This document shows, one piece after another, positions 7,372 through 16,408 of a DNA stretch of 59,090 nucleotides. A program made the translations under genes and the position numbers. Below the pieces are notes generated by a model. The model saw only the letters and a program-made list of their open reading frames with translations. It searched no databases and had not been told where the DNA came from. How positions within the stretch are numbered: position 1 is the first letter of the stretch; each line of letters begins with the position of its first letter. The DNA is from an uncultured Oceanobacter sp. (GTDB taxonomy: Bacteria > Pseudomonadota > Gammaproteobacteria > Pseudomonadales > Oceanobacteraceae), in NCBI GenBank assembly GCA_913061185.1, contig CAJXTI010000018.1, positions 1 through 59,090 of the forward strand, read 5' to 3'.

Positions 7372-7758
7372 TTATTCTCCACTGGTGGCCGTCGTCGTCG
7401 TCCCCCGCCCCAGCAGCCGGTCAATCCACCCTCTCAGTGGCCAATAGACTAAAATGGCGGTCAGTACGCCCAGGCTGTTGGCGAGCATGTCGTCCCAGCC
7501 CATAACCCGGTGTGGCAGTTGTCCTTGGATCAGCTCCATGGTGCCGCCCAGTGCCAGGCAAAACAGCATAAACAGGCATTGGTTACGCAGTAGCTGGAAG
7601 CTGACTAGCCCCAGTCCAGCCAGGGACATGTAGGCCAGGAAGTGGGCGATTTTATCGGAGCCAGCAATGGTGTTGCCGGTCTGTTTGAGCGATGCCCAAA
7701 CCACAACAACAAGTACAGCAACAAGCAGGATTCGGGCGAGATAGAGCAAGGTGGTCAT
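7372..7758 (-). CDS. VanZ-like family membrane protein
   Basis: This is a 128-residue integral membrane protein of unknown function with four predicted hydrophobic segments at about residues 5-25, 40-58, 64-80 and 92-112. The pattern SDKIAHFLAYMSLAGL followed by GGTMELIQGQLPHRVMGWDDMLANSLG is typical of small VanZ-like proteins (E/D-rich loop followed by DxxxNxxG). It ends in a Thr-rich tail. It lies between cas3 and the M16 peptidase on the same strand, 76 bp after the peptidase-side boundary, and there is no sign that it belongs to the CRISPR operon. Confidence 0.8.
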   Translation of the reverse strand: MTTLLYLARILLVAVLVVVVWASLKQTGNTIAGSDKIAHFLAYMSLAGLGLVSFQLLRNQCLFMLFCLALGGTMELIQGQLPHRVMGWDDMLANSLGVLTAILVYWPLRGWIDRLLGRGTTTTATSGE

Positions 7759-7834
7759 CGGGGTTGCTCGAAAAATAAGGTTGGCAAGGGCGACAGCCAG
7801 CAGGTGAGCAACACCCGCTGGTTGCGTGCAGAGT

Positions 7835-10732
7835 TTAAAAGTCTTGCGCGGTCAGGCCAAGCGCGGCGGCAATGTCTTGCGTTCCACGCGGGGCAATCAC
7901 GGCTTTGCTTCCGCTCTGATCTTTCAGATAGGTGGCGGCTACCCGTTGGACATCAGCCCAGCGGGTCGCCAGCAGGCGCTCGCGGTACTGTTGACGCAAA
8001 TCGCGGCTGCGGCCACCCCGGTCCATATGAAATGCCTGTTTGGCTTCGCCTGCTGGCGAGCCAGGGCGATCCATCCCGCCGATCAGTCCGAGTACGGCCT
8101 GTTCTACCAGATCGTCGCCATTCGCACGCTCCAGTACCCAGCCAATGGAGGCGGCGAAATCGTCAAAGGTGCCTTCAACACGTGGGTCGCGGTAGGAGTA
8201 GAATTTGAAGCAGCTACTGGCGTTGTCTTGCGTCGCTCCGGCACCGTAAGCACCGCCTTTTTCGCGAATGGCAGTGTGGAGGTAGGCGTTCCGCAGCACT
8301 CCAGCCAATACCGACAGTACGGCGGCATCTTCGTGCACCATGGCGACGGTGGGCAGTGCCCAGGCACAAAAGTTGACTTGTGAATCGACCATCCAGTAGT
8401 TGGCGGTTGGTACCGGTGTCCAGGCCAATGTGGTGGGTGTCACCACGGATGGCTGTGGCCATTGCTGCTGCAGTGCGGCGAGGTGGGCATCACGATGGGG
8501 CGCATCATGAACCAGCAAGGCTTCATCCGGGCTGTTGGCGATACACTGGTACAGATTGTTGAGCGCGGCAGACAAAGAGGCTCCGCCGTCTTGCTGAGCC
8601 AGTTTCAGCCGTTGTTTCAGTTCAACCAGCTGGGGCATGCCGCTCATGACGTTGGTGATGTTGGCAACCGGATTCAGTGAGGCGGCGGCGGTAGACATCG
8701 CCAGGCTGTGACCGCTGCCGGTTACGCCCTGTTCACGGCGGGCTTTCATCTGGGTCAGCAGGTCGAGCAGGCGGGTATTTTCATCGAAGGTCGGGGTTTG
8801 CCAGGTCTCTTTCATCAGCGCGCTGAATTCACTGACTTTGGTGCCCAGTGCCTTGCCACCCATCACCAGGTAGCCGTGCAGCTGTTGGCTATTTTCGACA
8901 TCACCACGAATGGAAGCGTAGCTCGACAGGCTGCCCACCAATGCGGTCTGTTTGACTTGCTGGGTCAGGTAGTCGTTGCCCCCGGCACCGACTTCACTCC
9001 AGGCGTTGGTAAACAATGGCAGCCAGCTGAGTTGCTCGGCGCTCAGTTCGGGCAGATCGGTAATCAGTTGCTGGTACAGAATGCCGTTGGTGCCTGCAAT
9101 GTATTCGGTCGTCGTCAGCGCTTCGGTATAGCGGTTGTCGGGGGCGACATGGTGAAGCTCGGGCTTGACGTCTTCGAGGGTCACTTGTGGCAACAAACCA
9201 GGATCGTCTTCTGCTGCCTGACGTTGTTGCAGAGCTTCCGCCTGGTCGCGAATGGCTTGCAGCTGATCCGTCGTCAAATTGGCGCGAATGGTGTCCAGGC
9301 GTTGTTGTTCCAGTCGCTTGGCTTCGGCGTTCAGGCCAGCATCCGGCAGCAGGCTGTAGCGTACGCGATGGCGATTGTTCAGTAACAGACGGGTGACGGC
9401 TGCCTGTACCCAGCCAGGTTGACTGGCGTTGGTGCGCAAGCGAGCCAGTGCCGGGTCGAGGTTGAGCATCGCCACCGGGTCACCGTGATGGGTTGCGGCG
9501 GGTAATGCATTAAAAATCAGTTGCAGGCCATAGGGATAGTGGTCGCCGCCGATCTCGCGCTGGTGCAGTTCCAGCTGATGCAAGGCGGATTCAACGATGT
9601 CGGCTTCTACACCCTCTTCGGCTACCCGCTGCAGGGTGTCGAGGATCAGGGTTTCTACGGCTTCGGCATGTTCCGGTTCACTGCCTTCCACACCGCACAT
9701 AAAGCTCATTTCGTGATTGGACTCTTCGAGACCACACAGCGGTGATGGCGAGCCACCCAGTTCGGTCTGTTCCAGCGCACGACGCAGTGGCGAGGCGCTG
9801 TTGTCGAGCAGTATCTGGCTGAGCAGGTTGGCTTCCAGCTGGGCGTCCAGATCGATCGAGAAGCCCAGCAACCAGCCCAGTACATGGTGACTTTTGGCGC
9901 TGAGGTCATCGCCATCAACACCATAATATTCCTGCACAGCAACGGGGGCAGCGTAGCGTTGTTCTGCCGGAACACTCCAGCTCTGGGTCTGGCGTTCAAA
10001 GCGCGACAGCACTTCGCTTTCGAGCCGGGCTTGCAGTTCATCAACGTTGAGGTTACCAAACGTCATGAACACGGCGTTACTGGGGTGATAATGGCTTTTG
10101 TAAAAATGCATCAGCTGATCGTAGCTGAGCTGGGTGATCTCTGCCGGTTCGCCGCCGCTGTTGAAGTGGTAGGTGGTGGTCGGGAACAGGTAGGAGCTGA
10201 TACCTTGCCATAGCTGCGACACAGCAGATGACATGGCCCCTTTCATTTCGTTGAATACGACACCTTTGAATACCAGTTTGGAGTTCGGGTCTTGCGGGTC
10301 TTCGAGTTCCAGCCGGTGGCCTTCCTGGGCGAAGTCGAGCGGATCCAGACGCGAGAAAAAGACCGCATCCAGATAAACGTCGAGCAGGTTGTTGAAGTCC
10401 TTGTCGTTCTGGGAAGCAAATGGGTAAGCGGTCCAGTCGCTGCTGGTCATGGCGTTCATGAAGGTGTTGAGCGAGCGCCGGGTCATCATAAAGAACGGAT
10501 CACGTACCGGGAATTTTTCCGAACCGCACAGCACCGTGTGCTCAAGAATGTGCGCTACTCCGGTGGAGTCTTTCGGCATGGTACGAACTGCGACCATAAA
10601 GGCCTTTTCGTCGTGGTCAGACTCCAGGTGGTAGTGAACCGCCCCGGTGCCGCTGTGTTCATAGTGGTGAACCACCAGATTAAGGGATTCAACCGGAGTG
10701 GCACCCAGATGACGAAAAGCAGAATCAGACAT
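7835..10732 (-). CDS. M16C zinc metallopeptidase, presequence-protease (PreP) type
   Basis: Members of this family are single-chain, clam-shell metallopeptidases that degrade small unstructured peptides. The 965-residue length is right for PreP-like M16C enzymes. The inverted zinc motif HxxEH is HILEH at residues 61-65. The third ligand, a Glu, is expected some 70-80 residues later, in the segment with VVFNEMKGAMSS. The C-terminal half holds the M16C-associated and second inactive M16 domains, with the loop AREKGGAYGAGA positioned as in the family. No signal peptide is seen, so it is probably cytoplasmic. It is monocistronic, with a 189-bp gap before pilZ. Confidence 0.93.
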   Translation of the reverse strand: MSDSAFRHLGATPVESLNLVVHHYEHSGTGAVHYHLESDHDEKAFMVAVRTMPKDSTGVAHILEHTVLCGSEKFPVRDPFFMMTRRSLNTFMNAMTSSDWTAYPFASQNDKDFNNLLDVYLDAVFFSRLDPLDFAQEGHRLELEDPQDPNSKLVFKGVVFNEMKGAMSSAVSQLWQGISSYLFPTTTYHFNSGGEPAEITQLSYDQLMHFYKSHYHPSNAVFMTFGNLNVDELQARLESEVLSRFERQTQSWSVPAEQRYAAPVAVQEYYGVDGDDLSAKSHHVLGWLLGFSIDLDAQLEANLLSQILLDNSASPLRRALEQTELGGSPSPLCGLEESNHEMSFMCGVEGSEPEHAEAVETLILDTLQRVAEEGVEADIVESALHQLELHQREIGGDHYPYGLQLIFNALPAATHHGDPVAMLNLDPALARLRTNASQPGWVQAAVTRLLLNNRHRVRYSLLPDAGLNAEAKRLEQQRLDTIRANLTTDQLQAIRDQAEALQQRQAAEDDPGLLPQVTLEDVKPELHHVAPDNRYTEALTTTEYIAGTNGILYQQLITDLPELSAEQLSWLPLFTNAWSEVGAGGNDYLTQQVKQTALVGSLSSYASIRGDVENSQQLHGYLVMGGKALGTKVSEFSALMKETWQTPTFDENTRLLDLLTQMKARREQGVTGSGHSLAMSTAAASLNPVANITNVMSGMPQLVELKQRLKLAQQDGGASLSAALNNLYQCIANSPDEALLVHDAPHRDAHLAALQQQWPQPSVVTPTTLAWTPVPTANYWMVDSQVNFCAWALPTVAMVHEDAAVLSVLAGVLRNAYLHTAIREKGGAYGAGATQDNASSCFKFYSYRDPRVEGTFDDFAASIGWVLERANGDDLVEQAVLGLIGGMDRPGSPAGEAKQAFHMDRGGRSRDLRQQYRERLLATRWADVQRVAATYLKDQSGSKAVIAPRGTQDIAAALGLTAQDF

Positions 10733-10890
10733 AAACGGACCTTGTAGTATTCAGACAACGCAGGTTTTCAGTATTGATGACTTTCCGGCAGATAGCGATA
10801 CGGAAGGCCTCTTTACTGAATAAAACGGTTTGTCACTCCACAGCAACAACCGAAGCAGCGCGCTGGAGTGTGTGGCTATTTCTTACATCT

Positions 10891-10920
10891 TTGAGTACAT
10901 ATTTGAGTACATGCTTGAGG
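10891..10920. repeat. Short 12-bp direct repeat next to pilZ
   Basis: TTGAGTACATAT (10891-10902) is followed by TTGAGTACATGC (10903-10914) and the start of a third copy, TTGAGG. The repeat lies just beyond the pilZ stop codon in the gap before the M16 gene. No function is apparent. Confidence 0.75.
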
Positions 10921-10921
10921 G

Positions 10922-11266
10922 TCACATGGTGTGGGTAAGACGGTCAGACTTCATGGCACCGGCAAGATGAGTTTCGATACGATCCCGTGCCATGGTGTTA
11001 TCACCGGTAAACTGCACGCCGATGCCTGCCGTTTTGTTGCCCTGGGCACCGGGAGGCGTAATCCAGACGACTTTGCCAGCAACCGGCAGTTTTTCCGGGT
11101 CATCCATCAGCTTTAACAGCAAAAACACTTCGTCACCGAGCTTGTAAGTGCGATTGGTTGGAATAAACAGGCCGCCATCTTTGAGAAACGGCATGTAGGC
11201 ACCGTACAGTACGGCCTTGTCCTTGATGGTCAACGTCAGAATACCGCTACGCCCCATATTGGCCAT
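10922..11266 (-). CDS. pilZ: Type IV pilus protein PilZ
   Basis: PilZ is needed for type IV pilus assembly and is the founding member of the PilZ fold, although the true PilZ protein does not bind c-di-GMP well. The 114-residue product has the family stretch GILTLTIKDKAVLYGAYMPF, then LGDEVFLLLKL and GIGVQFTGD. It lacks the RxxxR and D/NxSxxG c-di-GMP motifs, as expected for PilZ itself. The start is ATG 11266, sharing one base with the holB stop (TGATG) and preceded by GGGAG; an upstream start at 11302 inside holB is not supported. The holB-pilZ order is the same as in Pseudomonas. Confidence 0.92.
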   Translation of the reverse strand: MANMGRSGILTLTIKDKAVLYGAYMPFLKDGGLFIPTNRTYKLGDEVFLLLKLMDDPEKLPVAGKVVWITPPGAQGNKTAGIGVQFTGDNTMARDRIETHLAGAMKSDRLTHTM

Positions 11267-12285
11267 CAGTGTCTCCCTAGTTCGGTCACGAGTGTCTGCC
11301 ACTCGATCATCAGTGATTCCAGCAACAGCTGGCGATTAAAAAAACTGGCTCCGGACTGTAATTGCCCTAACGCCTTGTTGATTCGGTCGTGCAAGGCTAT
11401 CAGTTTTGCCGGTTGCAGAGTAGCGGCGTCAAAACAGCCCAGCACCTCAGGTTCCAGCAATTGCGTGGTGTCGGCTCCCATATGGGCACGCATCAGATCG
11501 GCCGCTAGCTGGCCAAGCCAGGCCAGTACGTCGGCGAGTTCGTCGTTTTTCCAGATCGTCACCATGGCATCGAGCGGCAGTGCGCCGTTTGACCACTGCT
11601 GCAACTGCTGTAGCCAGGTTTGATGTTGTTCATGCCGCTGCTGCTGTACCCATTGCAGCGCTGCAATGGGCGCCATCTGGTTCATTCGCAAGGCCTGCTC
11701 TGCCGCTGCCGGATCACAACCGTTGGCCAGCATCCAGTCGATGGCCTGCTGATGCGGTGGTGTCGCCAACGCCAGACGCTGGCAACGGCTGCGAATGGTC
11801 GGCATCACGGAACCGAGGCGCTCGGTTTCGAGTAGCAAAAAACTCTCCCCCGGCGGTTCTTCCAGGGTTTTGAGCAAGGCGTTGGCGGCATTGGCGTTAA
11901 GTACTTCAACCGGGTGCAGATTAACCACCTGGCAAGCGCTGATTTGTGGCGTCTGCATCAGAAACTCGTTGAGCTTGCGGACGCCATCGATACGGATCTG
12001 CCGACTGCCGTCTTCCGGTTTGCATTCCATGAAGTCTGGATGGTTGCCAGCTTGCCACAAACGACAACTGTGGCATTCACCGCAGGCAACACCGGCTTGT
12101 TGTTCTATCCGGCGAGTGCAAAGCAACCAGCGTGCGGTCTGTAGCGCCAGCGCGTGTTTGCCAATTCCCCAGACACCGGTAAACATCAGCGCATGGGGCA
12201 ACCCCTGCTGTTGATGGCGCTTGATCAGGTCATTCCAGAGTCCGGATTGCCAAGGGTAAACATGCGTCCAGTGAGAGTCGCTCAT
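11266..12285 (-). CDS. holB: DNA polymerase III subunit delta'
   Basis: Delta' is the stator of the sliding-clamp loader. The 339-residue protein has an AAA+ domain with a loop GVWGIGKHALA (about 37-47), the four-cysteine zinc module ending in CGECHSC (about 69-75), and the downstream NANAANALLKTLEEPP and PTIRSRCQ (SRC) segments typical of the family. It overlaps the end of tmk by 4 bp and shares a base with pilZ, so the three are translationally coupled. Confidence 0.96.
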   Translation of the reverse strand: MSDSHWTHVYPWQSGLWNDLIKRHQQQGLPHALMFTGVWGIGKHALALQTARWLLCTRRIEQQAGVACGECHSCRLWQAGNHPDFMECKPEDGSRQIRIDGVRKLNEFLMQTPQISACQVVNLHPVEVLNANAANALLKTLEEPPGESFLLLETERLGSVMPTIRSRCQRLALATPPHQQAIDWMLANGCDPAAAEQALRMNQMAPIAALQWVQQQRHEQHQTWLQQLQQWSNGALPLDAMVTIWKNDELADVLAWLGQLAADLMRAHMGADTTQLLEPEVLGCFDAATLQPAKLIALHDRINKALGQLQSGASFFNRQLLLESLMIEWQTLVTELGRH

Positions 12286-12932
12286 GGGGCTCTCAGCAGG
12301 TTGAGCCGAATCGCCAGTTCGGCCTGAATATCATCCAGTGTCTGGGTGGCATCCAGGGTAACAAAGCGAGAATGCGTCGCCGCCAATGTCTGAAATCCGT
12401 CTCTCACCCGTTCAAAAAATGCCAGCTGTTCGATTTCAAAACGATCGGTCGCCTCTCCCGTGGCGACCGACCGACCATGGGCACGCGCCATACCGACTTC
12501 AATCGGGGCGTCGAGCAACAGGGTGCAGTCTGGTTCCAGTGTTCCCTGGACGAGGGTTTTGAGGGTTTCGATGCTGCTCAGATCCAGCCCCCGGCCAAAA
12601 CCCTGGTAGGCAATGGTGGAGTCGGTAAAACGATCACACAGCACCCAGGTGCCCTGGGACAAGGCCGGTAAAATAACCGCTTCGAGGTGTTGGGCACGGG
12701 CCGCAAACATCAGTAACAGCTCCGCCATCGGCACCATGGGTTCGGCGTGATGCGCCTTCAGCAGCTTGTTACGAATCAGTTCGGCGATAGGCGTACCACC
12801 AGGCTCCCGCGTCACAATGACGTCGATGTTTTGTGCCGTGAGCCAATCGGCGCACCAGTGAATATTGGTGGATTTACCGACTCCCTCGCCGCCTTCAAAG
12901 GTAATGAATTTGCCACGCGGGTTCGATGTCAT
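12282..12932 (-). CDS. tmk: Thymidylate kinase
   Basis: The enzyme phosphorylates dTMP to dTDP. The 216-residue protein has the P-loop GGEGVGKS (residues 14-21), the DR(Y/F)TDST-type segment CDRFTDSTIAYQGFGRG near 100, and a LID region with RAHGRS near 150. It overlaps mltG by 4 bp upstream and holB by 4 bp downstream, within the pabC-mltG-tmk-holB-pilZ run that is also seen in Pseudomonas. Confidence 0.97.
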   Translation of the reverse strand: MTSNPRGKFITFEGGEGVGKSTNIHWCADWLTAQNIDVIVTREPGGTPIAELIRNKLLKAHHAEPMVPMAELLLMFAARAQHLEAVILPALSQGTWVLCDRFTDSTIAYQGFGRGLDLSSIETLKTLVQGTLEPDCTLLLDAPIEVGMARAHGRSVATGEATDRFEIEQLAFFERVRDGFQTLAATHSRFVTLDATQTLDDIQAELAIRLNLLRAP

Positions 12933-13984
12933 GGTTGTGCTCCTGCTGCTGGCAGTTCCGGAGGTGATGACGGAACAGGTTCCGGTGTAGACCGGTAATC
13001 GGCCTTGCGGTTGCGTATCTGGTACTGGAGAACCGCCTTGTTGTGCTGTTCAAAGGTGGCAGAAAATACGTGCGAGCCATCACCACGGGCAACAAAAAAC
13101 AGACTCTCCCCGTCTGCTGGATGCAGCGCGGCCTCCAGCGCCTGACGTCCGGCCAGGGCGATCGGCGTCGGCGGCAAGCCACGATTGCGATAGGTGTTGT
13201 AGGGGTTGCTGCGATCGAGCAGATGGCGTTTGCGCAGGTTACCGGCAAAGTCGTCACCGAGGCCGTAAATCACCGTCGGATCGGTTTCCAGCCGCATACC
13301 TTGCTGCAGGCGGCGTACAAATACCCCTGCAATTTGGGGCCGCTCTGCTGCCACGGCAGTTTCCTTTTCGACAATGGAGGCCATCACCAGCGCTTGGTAC
13401 GGCGTGCTGTACGGCAGGTCTTTGGCGCGCTGACGCCAGGCGTCTTGCAGCTGGCTTTGCATACGCTGGTAGGCCTGGATGATCACAGAGGAGGCCAAAG
13501 CGCCACTCGGATACACATAAGTGTCGGGATACAGCCAGCCTTCCGGGTTGCCGTCGATGCCAAGCAAACGTCCGACCTGTTCCGGGTTAAGCGGTTGGAT
13601 ATCTTGTTTCAGCTGCTGTGCGCTGGCGATGTTTTTTAGTGCCTCCGCCAGCCGTGTGCCTTCAATCAGGCGAACGCGGTAGGTGACCGCCTCAGCGGTT
13701 TCGAGCCAGGCGAGTAATTCAGGGCCAGTCAGCTGCGGCGGTACGTCATACTCCCCGGCGCGCAGGTGCTGCTTTTTTAATAAGCGGGCCTGTATGCGCA
13801 GCAGCAGTGCCGATGGCAACCAGCCATCCGCTTCCCATTGCCGGGCTTTGCCAGTCAGGGTATCGCCAGGATTGATCTGAATACGTACAGCACTGTCATT
13901 GCTGGCCGGTAACGTCCAGATCGCCAACCCCAATGCCAGCAGCAAAACGGGCAAGGTGGCGATCAACGCCAATAATTTTTTCAA
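12929..13984 (-). CDS. mltG: Endolytic murein transglycosylase MltG
   Basis: MltG cleaves nascent peptidoglycan glycan strands and so limits their length. The 351-residue protein has one N-terminal membrane anchor (about residues 4-24), a LysM-like region, and the catalytic YceG domain with ASIVEKETAVAAER, whose Glu is catalytic, followed by LQTDPTVIYGLG-like (here LETDPTVIYGLG) and NPYNTYRNRGLPPTPIALAG. The C-terminal 25 residues are Pro-rich. It overlaps pabC by 4 bp. Confidence 0.96.
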   Translation of the reverse strand: MKKLLALIATLPVLLLALGLAIWTLPASNDSAVRIQINPGDTLTGKARQWEADGWLPSALLLRIQARLLKKQHLRAGEYDVPPQLTGPELLAWLETAEAVTYRVRLIEGTRLAEALKNIASAQQLKQDIQPLNPEQVGRLLGIDGNPEGWLYPDTYVYPSGALASSVIIQAYQRMQSQLQDAWRQRAKDLPYSTPYQALVMASIVEKETAVAAERPQIAGVFVRRLQQGMRLETDPTVIYGLGDDFAGNLRKRHLLDRSNPYNTYRNRGLPPTPIALAGRQALEAALHPADGESLFFVARGDGSHVFSATFEQHNKAVLQYQIRNRKADYRSTPEPVPSSPPELPAAGAQP

Positions 13985-14811
13985 AAAAGACTCTCCAGCC
14001 TGGACTGCAACGCCTTCATGGCATCCAGTGTTTCATGGTTCGGGGAATATTCTACATTATCCAGACGGACAATCGGCACGATGCCCATCAGGCTGTTACT
14101 CAGAACCAACGCGTCAGCCTGTTTGATATCGTCCAGCGACAAGCGGGCTTCTGTTACGACCAGCTGTTGGCGCAGCCATTGACGAATCACGCCATTGACG
14201 CCCGCAGCATCCAGCATCGGCGTCAGCCACTGCCCCGCCTTGCAGACCAACAGGTTGGAGTAACAGCCTTCGATGACATCCCCCTGTTCGTCCAGCATCA
14301 GGCTTTCATCCCAACCTGGTTGAAACTCGGCCCTTGCCAGTACCTGCTCAAGCCGGTTCAGGTGTTTTAATCCGGCGAGCCGTGGCTGTCTGCCCAGGCG
14401 AACCTCGTTTACGCCAACGGTTAAACCGGAACATCCCATTGGCAACGCTGACCAGCGCCAGCGGGGCGCATCAAACAAGTGTAGCTGAATGCTGATCTGA
14501 ACCGGATCAGGAGATTGATAGCCTCGCGGCCCAGCCCCACGGGTAACGAGCAATTTGGCTGCGGAATACTGATCCAGTGACGCAGAGAGAGGCACGTCAT
14601 CAAGCGCCAGCAAGACATCGGCCATGGTTGTCGGCGGGAAACACAGGGCGCTGATACCGCTCTGCAGCCGAGCCTGATGCAACGACCATAACGGTACACG
14701 TCCGCCAGACAGGCGCATGGTTTCAAACAGGCCATCGCCATACTGCAGGCCACGGTCAGTGGCAGGTAAATAGTCCTGCCATTGACCGGCCACTCGACAA
14801 AGTACGGTCAC
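13981..14811 (-). CDS. pabC: Aminodeoxychorismate lyase
   Basis: PabC is a fold-type IV PLP enzyme that releases p-aminobenzoate from 4-amino-4-deoxychorismate for folate synthesis; its partner PabB is encoded at 45998. The 276-residue protein has DRGLQYGDGLFETMR near the N-terminus, the PLP-lysine region LAGLKHLNRLEQVLAR, and the segment with DVIEGCYSNLLV. The start is GTG at 14811, 5 bp after the fabF stop, so it is probably co-translated with fabF. Confidence 0.95.
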   Translation of the reverse strand: MTVLCRVAGQWQDYLPATDRGLQYGDGLFETMRLSGGRVPLWSLHQARLQSGISALCFPPTTMADVLLALDDVPLSASLDQYSAAKLLVTRGAGPRGYQSPDPVQISIQLHLFDAPRWRWSALPMGCSGLTVGVNEVRLGRQPRLAGLKHLNRLEQVLARAEFQPGWDESLMLDEQGDVIEGCYSNLLVCKAGQWLTPMLDAAGVNGVIRQWLRQQLVVTEARLSLDDIKQADALVLSNSLMGIVPIVRLDNVEYSPNHETLDAMKALQSRLESLF

Positions 14812-14816
14812 CCGTC

Positions 14817-16061
14817 TCAGCCGTTAAAACGTGAGAACAGCAAGCTACCGTTGGTGCCACCAAAGCCGAAGGAATTGGACAGTGCAATCGACACATCCGC
14901 CTTGCGAGCAATGTGCGGCACGTAATCCAGATCACAGCCGTCATCCGGGTGGTCGAGGTTGATCGTCGGCGGAATGATGCCATCCTGAATCGCCAGCACG
15001 GTGAACATGGCTTCGATTGCTCCGGCTGCGCCCAGTAAGTGGCCGGTCATGGATTTGGTCGAAGACACCGCCAGCTTGTAGGCATGGTCACCAAACAGTT
15101 TCTTGATGGCGTTGGTTTCGGCAATATCGCCCACTTGTGTAGAAGTACCGTGAGCATTGATGTAATCCACCTGCTCCGGCGTCACACCACCATCTTTCAG
15201 CGCATTGGTCATGGCCGCACAAGCGCCGGAACCATCTGCGGGAGGGCTGGTAACGTGATAGGCGTCATCACTCATCCCCAAACCGATCAGTTCGGCATAG
15301 ATACGCGCGCCACGAGCCTGGGCATGTTCCAGCGATTCCAGCACCAGAATAGCGGCACCATCGCTCAGGACAAAACCATCACGATCCTTGTCCCATGGGC
15401 GACTGGCTTTTTCTGGCTCATCATTACGGGTGCTCATGGCTCTTGCCGCAGCAAAACCGGCCATTCCCAGCGGTGAAGATGAACCTTCCGTCCCCCCTGC
15501 CAGCATCAGATCAGCGTCACCATACGCAATGGTACGAGCCGCATAACCGATATTGTGAGTACCCGTAGTGCAGGCGGTGGTAATGGCGAAGTTGGGGCCT
15601 TTCAGGCCATGCCGAATGGCAATATTGCCCGACGCCATATTGATCACGGCTGCCGGCACCAGAAAAGGGGATACCCGGCGAGGGCCACTCTTAACCAGCT
15701 GCTGATAATTCTGTTCAATGGTATTCAGACCACCGATACCTGAGCCTACGGCAACTCCGAAGCGGTTGAAGTCAATATCATCAGGGAATCCGGCATCCTG
15801 CATTGCCTGCTCTGCTGCAACCATGGCGTATTGCAAAAATGGATCGAGCTTGCGCGCTTCTTTGGCCGACATAACACTGGTTATGTCGAAATTTTTCACT
15901 GCTCCAACAATTCGGGTCGAATAGCTGCTGGCATCAAAATGCGTTACCGGCCCGATGCCGGATTTGCCCTGACACACTGCCTGCCAGGTTGTCGCCACGT
16001 CCAGACCCATTGGGTTAACAGTTCCCAGGCCCGTTACCACTACGCGTCGTTTCGTCATCAC
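14817..16061 (-). CDS. fabF: 3-oxoacyl-ACP synthase II (KAS II)
   Basis: FabF condenses malonyl-ACP with acyl-ACP during elongation. The 414-residue protein carries the Cys-His-His triad: Cys in TTACTTGTHNIG (about residue 164), His in NAHGTSTQVGD, and His in KSMTGHLLGAAG. The gene lies 71 bp after acpP, across a terminator-like hairpin at 16088-16117, so its level may be set separately from the far more abundant acyl carrier protein. Confidence 0.97.
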   Translation of the reverse strand: MMTKRRVVVTGLGTVNPMGLDVATTWQAVCQGKSGIGPVTHFDASSYSTRIVGAVKNFDITSVMSAKEARKLDPFLQYAMVAAEQAMQDAGFPDDIDFNRFGVAVGSGIGGLNTIEQNYQQLVKSGPRRVSPFLVPAAVINMASGNIAIRHGLKGPNFAITTACTTGTHNIGYAARTIAYGDADLMLAGGTEGSSSPLGMAGFAAARAMSTRNDEPEKASRPWDKDRDGFVLSDGAAILVLESLEHAQARGARIYAELIGLGMSDDAYHVTSPPADGSGACAAMTNALKDGGVTPEQVDYINAHGTSTQVGDIAETNAIKKLFGDHAYKLAVSSTKSMTGHLLGAAGAIEAMFTVLAIQDGIIPPTINLDHPDDGCDLDYVPHIARKADVSIALSNSFGFGGTNGSLLFSRFNG

Positions 16062-16087
16062 TGTATTGGTTTCCCCGTCTCAGACAC

Positions 16088-16117
16088 AAAAAAAGCCGCG
16101 TCCGAAGAGGCGGCTTT
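16088..16117 (-). terminator. Intrinsic terminator/attenuator between acpP and fabF
   Basis: On the minus strand an 8-bp stem AAAGCCGC/GCGGCTTT with a 10-nt loop runs into a tract of seven T (16094-16088). It lies 16 bp after the acpP stop and 27 bp before the fabF start. Partial termination here would give abundant short acpP messages and fewer fabF-pabC messages. Confidence 0.8.
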
Positions 16118-16132
16118 CAGACGTCGCGATTA

Positions 16133-16366
16133 TTACAGATTCGCAACGATGTAGTCGATTGCTTCCTGAACGGTAGTCAGCTTCTCGGCATCTTCGTCTG
16201 GAATTTCTGTTTCGAATTCTTCTTCCAGAGCCATTACCAGCTCAACAGTGTCCAGAGAGTCTGCACCCAGATCATCTACGAAAGAAGAAGCCGCTTTCAC
16301 TTCGTCTTCTTTAACGCCCAGCTGTTCGCAGACGATTTTTTTTACGCGTTCTTCGATATTGCTCAT
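16133..16366 (-). CDS. acpP: Acyl carrier protein
   Basis: AcpP carries growing acyl chains on a phosphopantetheine arm. The 77-residue, highly acidic protein has the modification site [18 protein letters not shown], with Ser37 as the attachment residue. It is 42 bp downstream of fabG and is followed by a hairpin terminator, consistent with very high expression. Confidence 0.98.
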   Translation of the reverse strand: MSNIEERVKKIVCEQLGVKEDEVKAASSFVDDLGADSLDTVELVMALEEEFETEIPDEDAEKLTTVQEAIDYIVANL

Positions 16367-16408
16367 GGTTTTTCCTACCGTTTCAGTGTTTCGAAGGTCA
16401 GTGCGACC

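Noticed and set aside
8708..9385. Plus-strand 225-codon open frame opposite the M16 peptidase
   Set aside because: It is antisense to a well-supported gene and has no ribosome site or family features.
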